Source: CAZCAC01 sp964496575
GTDB lineage: Bacteria; Planctomycetota; UBA1135; GCA-002686595
Assembly: GCA_964496575.1 (NCBI GenBank)
Contig: CAZCAC010000025.1
Coordinates: 1 to 64,000 of the forward strand
DNA length: 64,000 nt
Direction: 5' to 3'
Shown: positions 16,613 to 25,691 of the stretch, in pieces
How the letters are laid out: every line of letters begins with the position of its first letter
Position numbering within the stretch: position 1 is the first letter of the stretch
Translations under genes and position numbers: made by a program
Notes under the pieces: generated by a model
Seen by the model: the letters and a program-made list of their open reading frames with translations, nothing else
What the model was told of the DNA's origin: nothing
Database searches by the model: none

Positions 16613-18064
16613 ATGAGCCTCCCGCGCTGCCCACTCGCGGTTCCTGCGAGCGTTCTGTTCCTCCTCCCGACCCACGCCCGCGCGCACCCGCACCAGGACC
16701 CGATCCCGGAACCGCCGCCGACGCAGGTGGTCGTCTTCGACGAGGTGCCGGAGCTCGTCGTCGAGAAGCCCCCGCGCTGGAAGACGAAGGAGCGGGAGCC
16801 GGAGCAGGAGTACGACCGCGACACTTTCGGGCGGGCCTGGGGACTCGGGTCGAGCCTGGTGGCGATCCCGGTCGCGGATGGTGACCACTCGAACCGGATC
16901 CCACGCTGCGTCTTCGGCCTCCAGCTCGATGGTCCCGGGTCGATCTGGTTCATCACGGCAACCGGGGTAGATCCCGAGTCGTTCACCCCGGGCCCCGAGC
17001 ACGGCGAGCTCTCGCGCTTCGGCTTCGCGTTCCACCTCGCGGGCGACCACGACGGTGACGGCGTGCCCGACCTCTGGGTCTCGGCGCCGGGGAGGCTGGA
17101 CGATCCGGGCAAGGTGTTCCTCGTCTCGACGTTCGGGCGGGAGGTCCTGCGCGTCCTGTCATCTCCGGACCAACAGATGCGCTTCGGCACCGCGATGTGC
17201 GCCGTGCCGGACCAGGACGGAGATGGAGTCGAGGACGTCGCCGTCTTCGCCGAGGAGCAGGCCCCGGGCGGTCGCTACCACGCCTACGTGACCGTGTACG
17301 TGTACTCGACCGCTGACGGCGAGATCCTGCAGACGCCGATCCGCGGGCTGCGGGGCGGCGCTTACGGCTGCCCGCAGCTCGCCTGGATTCCGACGGGCAC
17401 CGGCGAGAGCGCGGGCCTCTTGCTGGTGAGCATCTACTCGGGGAAACCGAATCGGCTGATCGCCACTCGACTGCCCCGGGGCGAACGCGCCTGGACGCTG
17501 TACGAGGAGAGCCGCGACGAGCATACGGCCTGGTCGCTCGCTTCGACCCCGGACCGCGACGGCGACGGGGTGCCGGAGGTGCTGGTCGGCGACCTCGGCT
17601 GGAGAGACGCATACTACGGAGGCCGCGCTCGCGTCGTCTCCGGCCTCACGGGAAAGGTGTTGTTCGGCACCGCGGGGATGTGGGCGAGCCATGATGCCGG
17701 GTTCTCACTCGCCCGCCACGACGACTTCGACGGCGACGGCGTCGCCGACCACCTCGTCACCGACCAGATGCCGATCTTCGAAGGGGGCAGCATCCTGGTG
17801 ATCTCCGGAGAGGACGGCAGCGCCGTGAAGCGCCTGACCCTCTCCGGCGGGTTCTTTTCGATCGGTCGCACGCTCGACGTCGGCGCCGACTGGGACGCCA
17901 AGGGGAAGCGGGACATCTGCTTCTCCTCGTGGATGCCGACGGCGGGTGGCCGAGAGACTGCCGCGGCGATCGGCGTGATCTCCATCGAGGAGGGACGGTA
18001 CCTCCACCGCGTCGTGCCCTCGGATCTGATGGAGCTGATCTGGCGGCGCGAGCACGGGCGCTGA
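16613..18064 (+). CDS. Secreted FG-GAP/VCBS-repeat β-propeller protein
   Basis: A 483-residue protein with a signal peptide (residues 1-24) and a Pro-rich linker. The body has repeated FG-GAP blades with calcium-loop motifs such as DHDGDGVPD, DQDGDGVED, DRDGDGVPE and DFDGDGVAD, spaced about 60-120 residues apart. These form a β-propeller like the integrin α head and bind Ca2+ through the Asp-rich loops. No enzyme domain or anchor is seen, so it is probably a secreted or surface adhesion or scaffold protein. The ATG at 16613 is chosen because the signal peptide begins there; an upstream in-frame extension lacks one. Confidence 0.8.
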   Translation: MSLPRCPLAVPASVLFLLPTHARAHPHQDPIPEPPPTQVVVFDEVPELVVEKPPRWKTKEREPEQEYDRDTFGRAWGLGSSLVAIPVADGDHSNRIPRCVFGLQLDGPGSIWFITATGVDPESFTPGPEHGELSRFGFAFHLAGDHDGDGVPDLWVSAPGRLDDPGKVFLVSTFGREVLRVLSSPDQQMRFGTAMCAVPDQDGDGVEDVAVFAEEQAPGGRYHAYVTVYVYSTADGEILQTPIRGLRGGAYGCPQLAWIPTGTGESAGLLLVSIYSGKPNRLIATRLPRGERAWTLYEESRDEHTAWSLASTPDRDGDGVPEVLVGDLGWRDAYYGGRARVVSGLTGKVLFGTAGMWASHDAGFSLARHDDFDGDGVADHLVTDQMPIFEGGSILVISGEDGSAVKRLTLSGGFFSIGRTLDVGADWDAKGKRDICFSSWMPTAGGRETAAAIGVISIEEGRYLHRVVPSDLMELIWRREHGR

Positions 18065-18077
18065 CCCGCGGGGTCAG
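18061..18077. terminator. Short perfect hairpin at the stop codon of the FG-GAP gene
   Basis: CTGACCC-GCG-GGGTCAG is a perfect 7-bp stem with a 3-nt loop that begins inside the stop codon region. No T-run follows, so it would be at best a weak or factor-assisted terminator. Confidence 0.3.
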
Positions 18078-18140
18078 ACCGGCGGTCGCGAGATTGCCCG
18101 CTCCACTTCAAGTCGCCCCGAGCCGCCGGACGAGGGAGGA

Positions 18141-18635
18141 ATGGCCGCACCCGCGCGCCCTCCCGCCATGACCTTCGCCGACTCCCTCTTCGGGGGCAGC
18201 CGCTTCCTGCGCTGGACCCTCTTCGCCGTCGCGACTCTCGCCTTCGTGCTGATGGCGGCGGTTCCGTACGACTGGAGTCCCAAGACGGTGGTCGCCGTCG
18301 TCCTGATCGAGGGAGCGCTCGCCCTGCTGGCGCTGGCGATGATCGCGCCGCGGCGCTGCGCCTGGGCCGGGCGGGTCCTCTGCGGGCTCGTCTTCCTGGC
18401 CTACGTCGGGTACCTGGGCCTCGAGCTCCGGGAGGACCCCGGCTCGATCCGGGACGTGGGCCGGCGCTCGGAGTCCTCCGCGGGCAACGCGCTCCTCGGG
18501 CTGATCGTGATCGGTCTGCCGGCCCTGGCCTTCGCCCTCGGGTGGCATCCGAAGGCCGGGGAGGGTGATACGCTCGACGAGTCGGACGAGCTCGAGCCGT
18601 GGGAGGACGAGGAGCACGAAGACGAGGCTGCCTGA
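18141..18635 (+). CDS. Small integral membrane protein, unknown function
   Basis: A 164-residue protein with about four transmembrane helices (approximate centres 35, 58, 82 and 122) and an acidic C-terminal tail (DELEPWEDEEHEDEAA). GAGGGAGG lies directly before the ATG. Not recognised. It stands alone between the FG-GAP gene and the convergent hipA. Confidence 0.65.
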   Translation: MAAPARPPAMTFADSLFGGSRFLRWTLFAVATLAFVLMAAVPYDWSPKTVVAVVLIEGALALLALAMIAPRRCAWAGRVLCGLVFLAYVGYLGLELREDPGSIRDVGRRSESSAGNALLGLIVIGLPALAFALGWHPKAGEGDTLDESDELEPWEDEEHEDEAA

Positions 18636-18714
18636 CGGGATCCCGGCGCCGTGCTGCTGCCGAAAGGCCGTCAACACCGCTGCCCGGCCCGGGCCCATCG
18701 TCCAGCCGCGACCG

Positions 18715-19962
18715 CTAGCCCCCCGACAGCAACCGCTCCCGGATCTTCCCGCGCACCAGCGCGGACACTCCGGCTTCGTCGGCGAGCTCCGGCCAGAGGG
18801 CGACCGCTTCTCCTATCTCGGTGATGATCGCCTGCCCCTCGCGGCGACCGACACCGTACTCCTCCCCGAGCGTAAGGAGTTGTTCCGACGAGGGGCTCCT
18901 CCCCTCACCGAGCACCGTCGTCGTGTGCTCCCCCCCGGGGCCGAACGCGAAGGTCAGGTCGTAGGCCGGCGACAGCGACCACGAGCCATCCGACAGGTCG
19001 AATCGATACGCGAAGTTCTTCGCATGATCGTCGCGGTTGTGTGCGAGCACGTTGAAGGCCATCCGTCGGAAGAGGCGTAGGGTATCCCGGTGGTCGCGAG
19101 TGAGGATCGACGTCGCCCTGAAGAGCTGCGCATAGTCGCAGCTCGGAAGACGGAAGTTCGCGTGGACCAGGTTGCCGAAGGTGTGCACGTGAGACCGCCG
19201 GTTACCCTGGGCCCGGTCGAAGCGTCGCACTCCGAAGAAGCGATTCCCCTCCGCCGTCTCGAAGAGCCGTGTCGGCGGCAGGTCCAGCCCCGCCGCCTCC
19301 GCCATCCGGGCGTAGGCGAGCTCGATCGGTCCCGCATCACCGACCTCCTCGCGCGCTGCGAACTTGACCATCCAGTGCTCGAAACCCTCGGGTAGGTTCT
19401 GCTCCCCCGAGATGAGTCGGCCGGTCTCCGGCTCGAACCCGACCAGTACCTTGGGCCGTGCACCCCCCGGACTTCCGCCGGCGCGAAGGAGTTGCGGCAG
19501 GACCTCCGCCGCTTCCCCGGCGTAGACCGCCTGCGCCTCGCGCGAGAGCTCGTGCAAGTCGAACAGGAATGGATCGACTCCCTCGCGATCGGCCGGCGGG
19601 TGATAGGTGAGCGCGCCCATCGTCTCCGTCCCGAGGTAGGCCAGCCGTTCGAGCGGCGAGACCGTCGACGCATCGAACCCGCGACGATGGAAGTGACGAT
19701 CCATCAACAACAGTCCCCACCCGTCGGGCAGCGAGTCGTCGAACAACCCCGGCAGCGGGCCGAAGTCGCGGTCGGTGTGCTCGAGCAAGCCGGGCCGCGC
19801 TGCCAGCTTGAAAGGGGAGAGCTCCCGACCGCTTTCGAGCCAGGCGTCGTCGTACTCGAAGTAGACGCGGTGTTCGTGCTCGGCCAGCGTGCCGACGAGG
19901 ATCGACTCTTCCGGACTCCGGGTGAAGCGCACTTCGAGCCGCTGGAAGGGAGCGTCGGCCAC
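18715..19962 (-). CDS. hipA: HipA-family serine/threonine kinase toxin
   Basis: A 415-residue HipA. Residues about 8-100 form the N-subdomain (VGTLAEHEHRVYFEYDDAW and LFDDSLPDGWG). The kinase core has the Gly-rich GGSPGGARPK loop, a catalytic HNRDDHAKN motif (D311) and SPAYDL in place of DFG. In E. coli HipA phosphorylates GltX, halting translation and giving persistence; HipB neutralises it. The GTG start at 19962 lies 2 nt after the hipB stop, so the genes are co-transcribed and probably coupled. All kinase motifs look intact. Confidence 0.9.
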   Translation of the reverse strand: MADAPFQRLEVRFTRSPEESILVGTLAEHEHRVYFEYDDAWLESGRELSPFKLAARPGLLEHTDRDFGPLPGLFDDSLPDGWGLLLMDRHFHRRGFDASTVSPLERLAYLGTETMGALTYHPPADREGVDPFLFDLHELSREAQAVYAGEAAEVLPQLLRAGGSPGGARPKVLVGFEPETGRLISGEQNLPEGFEHWMVKFAAREEVGDAGPIELAYARMAEAAGLDLPPTRLFETAEGNRFFGVRRFDRAQGNRRSHVHTFGNLVHANFRLPSCDYAQLFRATSILTRDHRDTLRLFRRMAFNVLAHNRDDHAKNFAYRFDLSDGSWSLSPAYDLTFAFGPGGEHTTTVLGEGRSPSSEQLLTLGEEYGVGRREGQAIITEIGEAVALWPELADEAGVSALVRGKIRERLLSGG

Positions 19963-19964
19963 GG

Positions 19965-20276
19965 CTAGATGCGTCCTCGCTTCGGCGCCGGTCGAGTCGC
20001 CCGTCGCTCCAGTTCCGCCATGGTCCCGGCGGGGGGCGGGGCGAGCAGCGCGGCGAACTCGTGGAGCCGACCCAGAGCATGGGCCAGGCGCAGCAGGCTC
20101 TTCAGCGACACCTCGCCGTCGGTCTCGAAGCGCTGGATGGAGCGGCTGCTGACCCCGGAGCGTTCGGCGAGAGTGGTGCGCTTCCACCCGGCGTCCAGGC
20201 GGATCGCCTTCAGCCGCTGGCCCATTCGCCGCTGGGTCTCGGGGGGGGTGAGGAGAGGGGCGATGTCGTCGAGCAT
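19965..20276 (-). CDS. hipB: HipB-like XRE-family antitoxin/repressor
   Basis: A 103-residue helix-turn-helix protein. The DNA-binding domain spans about residues 18-70 (MGQRLKAIRLDAGWKRTTLA, ERSGVSSRSIQRFETDGEVS), followed by a short basic tail (ATRPAPKRGRI) that could contact HipA. Upstream of hipA in the usual antitoxin-first order. The family binds operators in its own promoter and sequesters HipA. The start at 20276 is preferred to 20297 or 20327 from the domain boundary; no strong ribosome site distinguishes them. Confidence 0.85.
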   Translation of the reverse strand: MLDDIAPLLTPPETQRRMGQRLKAIRLDAGWKRTTLAERSGVSSRSIQRFETDGEVSLKSLLRLAHALGRLHEFAALLAPPPAGTMAELERRATRPAPKRGRI

Positions 20277-20400
20277 GGGAGAGTTCTCAAATGTCATTAT
20301 CGGCCATATTTGTCTCATATGATCCAACTAAGGTCCAATAATACTCAAATCACGCTAGTTATTTGGCGATTGAAGCCTCCCCCTCGGACCGACGCCCCAG
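20277..20400 (-). promoter_or_regulatory. AT-rich hipBA promoter/operator region
   Basis: This is the most AT-rich stretch near here (roughly half AT in a ~70 percent GC background). It contains a perfect 8-bp palindrome TCATATGA (20315-20322) and a CAAAT...ATTTG inverted pair (20288-20292 and 20308-20312, 15-bp spacer). Either could be a HipB operator. The rest of the divergent gap to 20592 shows nothing definite apart from the likely sulfatase promoter. Confidence 0.4.
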
Positions 20401-20592
20401 AGAGACACGCTGCGACCGGGGGATATCGGATCAAGGGCGGGGGAACCGTTCGAAGGCAAGACGGCCAGACGCGTAGCGTCGCCACCCGTCTCTCAGGTCC
20501 CCTGTACGATTTCTCCCGCCACTCGTCTCACGAGCCGAACGGTCCCACCGGCGGGCCCGTGGCCCGGCGGACCCCGCACCAGACCGGACACC

Positions 20593-22497
20593 ATGCACAC
20601 CCCGCGCCACCTCCTCCTCGTCCTGCTCGTCCTCGCCGCCGCCGCTCCCAGCTTCGCCCAGGAAGCACCTCGCCGGCGCAGCGTGCTCTTCTACCTGATC
20701 GACACCTGCCGGGCGGATCGCCTCTCCTGCCACGGCAACGAGCGGGAGACGACCCCCTTCATCGACCGGCTAGCGGCGCGCGGCGTGGTCTTCGAGCGCT
20801 GCTACGCCCAGGCGCCGTGGACCAAGCCGTCGGTCGCCTCGATGCTGACCTCGCGCTACGCCGGCGAGGTGGGGATCTACCTGCTGCTCCAGCAGCTGGA
20901 GGACGAGCTCACGACGCTGCCCGAGGCCTTCCAGGCCGCCGGCTACGCCACGGCCGGCTTCTCGGCCAACCCGCTCGTCGGGGCCTTCTCGAACTACGCC
21001 CAGGGCTTCGACCACTTCGTCGAGTCGATCCTGGTCAACGCCGGTGACCCGATCAACTTCGCCAGCGGTTCGGCGAAGAAGCTGAACCGGATGGTGATTC
21101 CGTCCCTGGAGAAACAGCGCGCCTGGCCGCAGTTCCTCTACGTGCACTCCGTCGACCCGCACGAGGAGTACGAGCCCGCGCCCGAGTACCTCCAGCTCTT
21201 CGCCGACCCCGCCCGGGAGGAGCTCTACCGCAGGGAGTGGAGGACCCTGCTCGCCTCCCGGCCGCCGGTTCCCGGCAACCACCTGACCCGGGACAACTTC
21301 GAGCGCACCGGGATCGAGCCGGGGCCGTTCATCGACTACGGCCTGCGACTTCACGACGCCGATCTCCGCGCCAATGACACCGAGCTCGAGCGGCTGTGGA
21401 TCGCGCTGCAGGAGAACGGCTGGGGCGACGACGTGGTGCTGGTCCTGACCTCCGATCACGGCGAGGAGTTCTACGAGCACGGCGGGACCTCCCACGCTTA
21501 CAGCCTCTACGACGAGCAGCTGCACGTGCCGCTCGTCCTCTACGCCCCCGGCCTCCTGCCGGAAGGGCAGCGCATCGATCGCCCGGTGAGCCTGATCGAC
21601 GTGTACCCGACCCTCTGCGACCTGCTCGAGGTCGAGGCCCCCGAGGGCCTCAGCGGCCGCAGCCTGGTCCCGCTGATCCGCGGCGACGAGGGCTGGATCG
21701 ACGAGCCGGTGATGGCCGAGAAGACCGAGGATCCCGGCGGCCGGAAGGCGGGCTCCGCGATGGGCATCGCCATGTCGCGCATCGAGGGGAACTGGAAGCT
21801 GATCCTGAACCTCCTCTCTCCCGAGGGGCGGCCGATGCCGCGCCACGAGCTCTTCGACCTTCTCGCCGATCCCGGCGAGCGCAAGAACCTCGCGGCCGAG
21901 TTACCCGAGCGCGTGGCCCGGATGGAGGCGGCGTTGATGGAGTGGTCCGCGGGCAACATGGGGCTGGTCGTCGCGGACACGGTGGAGCCGGAGAAGATCG
22001 ATCCCGCGTTGCTCGAACAGCTGCGCGCCCTCGGGTACGTCGGCGACGATGAGGATCCGCCCGCCGGTCCCCCCGAGATCGGCGCGCGCCTGCCCTTGCT
22101 CGCCAGGGCGGTGCTCGAGTCGGACCCGCGCTGGACGGTCTACGCGCTCGATCCACTCGCGGCGCCGGAGTCGGGGCGACGCTTCCAGGGGTGCAAGGTG
22201 ATCGATCGGATATCGATCAAAGGGGAGCGGCTGGAGGCCGTTCGCCACCTCCTCTACCAGGGCATCCTCGACTGGGAGGTGACGGGGAGGGCCCCCGTTC
22301 GCCTCGTCGTCCCGCGCTACGGAGTCCGTGCCTCCCACGAGGGGCACACCGTGGAGCTCTGCATCTGCTATGACAGCGGAACCCTGCGCGTCTTCCTCGA
22401 CGGGGCCGCGGTGGCCACCGTACGCACCGACAATGCGGTCGAGGCGGGCATCCGCGCCCTGCTGGAGCGGGCCGGGCTGGAGGTGGCTGGGCGCTAG
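20593..22497 (+). CDS. Exported sulfatase/alkaline-phosphatase-fold hydrolase with extra C-terminal domain
   Basis: A 634-residue protein with a signal peptide (1-22). Residues about 30-480 carry the alkaline phosphatase superfamily fold: metal-site LIDTCRADRL near 37, then WTKPSVASMLTSRYAGEVG near 77-95, and the second metal site TSDHGEEFYEHGG. In classical sulfatases the central motif is C/S-x-P-S-R and the Cys/Ser becomes formylglycine. Here that position reads T-K-P-S with no Cys, so formylglycine chemistry is not expected; a Thr nucleophile as in phosphatases or phosphoglycerol transferases is possible. The final ~140 residues are an unassigned αβ domain. Substrate unknown (sulfate or phosphate ester, or a phosphonate). 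Confidence 0.85.
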   Translation: MHTPRHLLLVLLVLAAAAPSFAQEAPRRRSVLFYLIDTCRADRLSCHGNERETTPFIDRLAARGVVFERCYAQAPWTKPSVASMLTSRYAGEVGIYLLLQQLEDELTTLPEAFQAAGYATAGFSANPLVGAFSNYAQGFDHFVESILVNAGDPINFASGSAKKLNRMVIPSLEKQRAWPQFLYVHSVDPHEEYEPAPEYLQLFADPAREELYRREWRTLLASRPPVPGNHLTRDNFERTGIEPGPFIDYGLRLHDADLRANDTELERLWIALQENGWGDDVVLVLTSDHGEEFYEHGGTSHAYSLYDEQLHVPLVLYAPGLLPEGQRIDRPVSLIDVYPTLCDLLEVEAPEGLSGRSLVPLIRGDEGWIDEPVMAEKTEDPGGRKAGSAMGIAMSRIEGNWKLILNLLSPEGRPMPRHELFDLLADPGERKNLAAELPERVARMEAALMEWSAGNMGLVVADTVEPEKIDPALLEQLRALGYVGDDEDPPAGPPEIGARLPLLARAVLESDPRWTVYALDPLAAPESGRRFQGCKVIDRISIKGERLEAVRHLLYQGILDWEVTGRAPVRLVVPRYGVRASHEGHTVELCICYDSGTLRVFLDGAAVATVRTDNAVEAGIRALLERAGLEVAGR

Positions 22498-22656
22498 CTC
22501 CGCCGGGCGACCACCGCCAGCCGCGTCACTGCCTGGAGACCCTCGGGGTGCGGCGGGCACGGGTTGGTGAGGAAGATCTTGCGCCGGGAATGGCCCGTGG
22601 GCCACGATTGCGGCTTCCACGCTCCCACACCCGCTCGAAAGACGAGGAGGATTCCC

Positions 22657-23406
22657 TTGAGCTCATCCCTGGAAGGAAAGGTCGCGCTGGTCACCGGCGC
22701 CTCGCGGGGCATCGGCGCCGCGATCGCCCTGAAGCTGGCCCGCGACGGCGCGGACGTCGCCCTCTGTGACCTCGTCACCGACGGGGCCGAGCAGGAGGTC
22801 GCGCCCGCGATCCGCGAGATGGGGCGCAAGACCGGAGTCTTCTCCTGCAACGTCGTCGACCCCGAGGCCGTGAACGCGCTGATGAAGGCCGTGGCCGAGG
22901 AGGTCGGGCCGATCGGGATCCTGGTCAACAACGCCGGCATCACCGACGACACGCTGGTGCTGCGGATGACCGACGAGCAGTGGCAGCGCGTCATCGCCGT
23001 CAACCTCACCGGCACCTTCAACTGCACCCGCGCGGTGGCGCGGCCGATGATGAAGCTGAAGGGCGGCTCGATCATCAACGTCGCCTCGGTGATCGGCGTG
23101 ATGGGCAACGCCGGCCAGGCGAACTACGCCGCGTCGAAGGCCGGGATCATCGGCCTGACCAAATCGGTCGCCAAGGAGTTCTGCACCCGCGGCATCCGCG
23201 CCAACGCCGTGGCCCCCGGCTACATCGGCACCGAGATGACCGAGAAGCTGCCCGAGGAGGTCCAGACGGAGATGCTCAAGACGGTTCCGCTCGGGCGCCC
23301 CGGCACCCCCGACGACGTCGCCGACCTGGTCAGCTTCCTCGCCTCCCCCGCGTCCTCGTACATCACCGGCCAGGTGATCCACGTCGACGGCGGGATGGTG
23401 ATGTGA
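22657..23406 (+). CDS. fabG: 3-oxoacyl-[acyl-carrier-protein] reductase
   Basis: A 249-residue short-chain dehydrogenase/reductase. NADPH-binding TGASRGIG is at 13-20 and NNAGITDD near 90. The catalytic tetrad is S144, Y157 and K161 plus the upstream Asn. The C-terminus has the FabG-typical ITGQVIHVDGGMVM. It reduces β-ketoacyl-ACP in fatty-acid synthesis. The start codon is TTG at 22657, with GAGGAGG 6 nt upstream; no ATG fits the N-terminus. No acpP, fabD or fabF is adjacent, so it could also be an FabG paralogue for another ketoacyl substrate. Confidence 0.9.
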   Translation: MSSSLEGKVALVTGASRGIGAAIALKLARDGADVALCDLVTDGAEQEVAPAIREMGRKTGVFSCNVVDPEAVNALMKAVAEEVGPIGILVNNAGITDDTLVLRMTDEQWQRVIAVNLTGTFNCTRAVARPMMKLKGGSIINVASVIGVMGNAGQANYAASKAGIIGLTKSVAKEFCTRGIRANAVAPGYIGTEMTEKLPEEVQTEMLKTVPLGRPGTPDDVADLVSFLASPASSYITGQVIHVDGGMVM

Positions 23407-23437
23407 GCCGCCCGCCGCGGCGCGGCGCGAGGTGAGC

Positions 23438-25675
23438 ATGGGGGAGTCCGACCCGGTCGACGCCGAGGCGACGATCACCTTCCAGGGTGACCTGAAGGGC
23501 GTCCGCGCCCAGGTCACCGTCACCCGCCGCGAGCAGATCGAGAGCGTCGTCCTCGGCTCCGACCGGCCGAGGACCTTCGAGGAGCGCTATCCCTTCGCCG
23601 GGCGGATCGGCGAGGGCGGGATGGGGGACGTGCACCTCGCCCGGGACCGGGTCCTCGGGCGCGAGGTGGCGGTCAAGGTGCTGCGCGAGGGGCGGCGACC
23701 CGAGCCGCTCGTGCTCCAGCGCTTCCTGCGCGAGGCACAGATCACCGCGCAGCTCGCGCACCCCAACGTCATCCCCTGCTACGGCCTCGAGAGCACCGGA
23801 GAGAACGCCCCCGCGTTCGTGATGAAGCTGATCGAGGGGGCCACCTTCAAGGAGTACGTCGCCGAGTGCCTGGAGGCGAAGGGGACCGTGGACTGGGACC
23901 ACGACCGCCACGGCCTGAAGGCGCGCGTCGAGCACTTCGTCAAGGTCTGCGATGCCGTCGCCTACAGCCACCAGCGCGGGGTCATTCACCGCGACCTGAA
24001 ACCCGCCAACCTGATGCTGGGCGACCACAACGTCGTCTACGTGATGGACTGGGGGATCGCGCGGGTGATCGGCGAGGTGGAGGAGGCCGGGCTCTTCCCC
24101 GAGGGGCTCCTCTCCTCGGGGGAGGCGCTCGACGAAGGTGCGCCGGACACCCGGACGCAGACCGGGGACCTGGTCGGCACGCCGATGTACATGTCCCCCG
24201 AGCAGATCAACCTCGACTCGGACCAGCTGACCCCGGCGAGCGACCAGTACTCGCTGGGACTGGTGCTCTTCCACCTGATCACCGGCCGGGCGCCGCGCAC
24301 CGGAGGCGGCGTGATCGAGGTGCTCCAGCAGGCGGGGCGCGGCGAGCGCGCGGAGTTTCCGACCGAGGGGATGGGCCGGGCCGCGCCGAAGGAGCTGCGC
24401 GCCATCGTCGGACGGGCGTGCGCGAAGAACCCCGCCAATCGCTACGCCTCGGTGAGCGAGCTGGTCGCCGACCTGCGGCGCTTCCTGCACGGCGATCCGG
24501 TGATGGCGTGCCCCGACAACCTGCTGCGCGCGGTGTGGCGGCGGATCCAGAAGCACCCGGTGAAGGTGCTTTCCGCCCTGCTGGTGTTCGTGCTGGTCGC
24601 GGCGTCGGCGACCACCTGGAGCCTGGTGAAGAAGGTCGAGGCGGAGAAGCGTCGCGAGTTCGAGGCCAGCGCGACCGCGGACGTCGTCCAGTGGGTGGGT
24701 GAGATCGACGTGGCGCTGACCGAGACCGACAGCCTCGTGCGGGGGCTGGCGACGGACATCAAGTGGATCCTGAGGTCGGAGCCGACCGCGGGGGAGCCGT
24801 GGCTCGGGACCGAGGACTTCTCGGGACCGGACGCTCCGGCGGATCTCGCCCCTCTGCCGCGCTACGAGGGACCGGTGTCCTTCGAGCGGAGCGTCGGCGT
24901 GCTCGCGCCGGGAGTGACCCGCGAGGAGGTCCGCGAGATCGCCCGGCACTCCCGCCGACTCGAGCTGGAGCTCGGCCGGACGCTGCTCGCCACCCTCGAG
25001 AAGGGCGAGGCCCCCGGCACCTCGATCGCGTACCCCCGGGAGCCGGCACTGGAGCGGCTCCGGCACGGCACCCTGGTCGAGGTCGACGGCCGGACTCGCA
25101 CCCGCTTCCCGATGCAGTACGCCTTCGTCGGCTTCGAGGTCGGGTGGCATCTCGCGCTGCCCGGCTCCGCGCGCCACCCCGAGGGTTTCGATCCCCGAAA
25201 GCGTCCCTGGTACCGGCGCGGAGTGGAGGCCTCGGGGGCGATCTGGGGCGCGCCCTACTGGGATGCCTCGGGGTCCGGCTTCCTCCTGCCGTGCATCATG
25301 GCGATCCGGGACGAGGACGGAGCGCTCGTCGGCGTCGCGGGGCTGGACGCCGCCCTGGGGCGCGCGGTCAGGAACCTGGGCGAGCGGCTCGACCAGGAGG
25401 AGGGCTGGCTGCGGGGCTACCTGGTCGACGCCCGCGGGGAGATTCTCCTGGACACCGAGGACTCCGGGGGCGAGCGGGAAGCCGATCTCCACGAGAATCG
25501 GGAGCGACCTCGCCGACCCCTGGCCGTTCCCGGCGTGGTCGAGAAGATCGAGAGCGGGATTCCGACCGGCATCGTCGAGGACGAGGACGAGAACGAGCTC
25601 TACGTCTTCGTCCGGATGCAGACGATCGACTGGATCATGGTGATCCAGATCGACCTGGGCCAGGCGCTGGATTGA
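23438..25675 (+). CDS. Receptor-like Ser/Thr protein kinase with extracytoplasmic Cache sensor
   Basis: A 745-residue protein. After a ~50-residue leader comes a kinase domain (about 51-345): GEGGMGDV Gly-loop, catalytic Lys K80 (AVKV), HRDLKPAN with D186, and DWG (D204) replacing DFG, a form common in planctomycete kinases. A transmembrane helix spans about 374-396. The remaining ~345 residues should lie outside and resemble a Cache/PDC ligand-binding domain: FDPRKRPWYRRG followed by APYWDASG and GVAGLDAALG. A small-molecule signal outside is thus probably linked to protein phosphorylation inside. ATG 23438 is preferred over GTG 23432, with GAGGTG 3-4 nt upstream. It converges with an FHA-domain gene 16 bp away. 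Confidence 0.88.
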   Translation: MGESDPVDAEATITFQGDLKGVRAQVTVTRREQIESVVLGSDRPRTFEERYPFAGRIGEGGMGDVHLARDRVLGREVAVKVLREGRRPEPLVLQRFLREAQITAQLAHPNVIPCYGLESTGENAPAFVMKLIEGATFKEYVAECLEAKGTVDWDHDRHGLKARVEHFVKVCDAVAYSHQRGVIHRDLKPANLMLGDHNVVYVMDWGIARVIGEVEEAGLFPEGLLSSGEALDEGAPDTRTQTGDLVGTPMYMSPEQINLDSDQLTPASDQYSLGLVLFHLITGRAPRTGGGVIEVLQQAGRGERAEFPTEGMGRAAPKELRAIVGRACAKNPANRYASVSELVADLRRFLHGDPVMACPDNLLRAVWRRIQKHPVKVLSALLVFVLVAASATTWSLVKKVEAEKRREFEASATADVVQWVGEIDVALTETDSLVRGLATDIKWILRSEPTAGEPWLGTEDFSGPDAPADLAPLPRYEGPVSFERSVGVLAPGVTREEVREIARHSRRLELELGRTLLATLEKGEAPGTSIAYPREPALERLRHGTLVEVDGRTRTRFPMQYAFVGFEVGWHLALPGSARHPEGFDPRKRPWYRRGVEASGAIWGAPYWDASGSGFLLPCIMAIRDEDGALVGVAGLDAALGRAVRNLGERLDQEEGWLRGYLVDARGEILLDTEDSGGEREADLHENRERPRRPLAVPGVVEKIESGIPTGIVEDEDENELYVFVRMQTIDWIMVIQIDLGQALD

Positions 25676-25691
25676 TCCGCGGCTCCCCTGG

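Noticed and set aside
20061..21047. + strand frame running from hipB into the sulfatase gene
   Set aside because: It is out of frame with the sulfatase and antisense to hipB. The sulfatase start at 20593 has a signal peptide.
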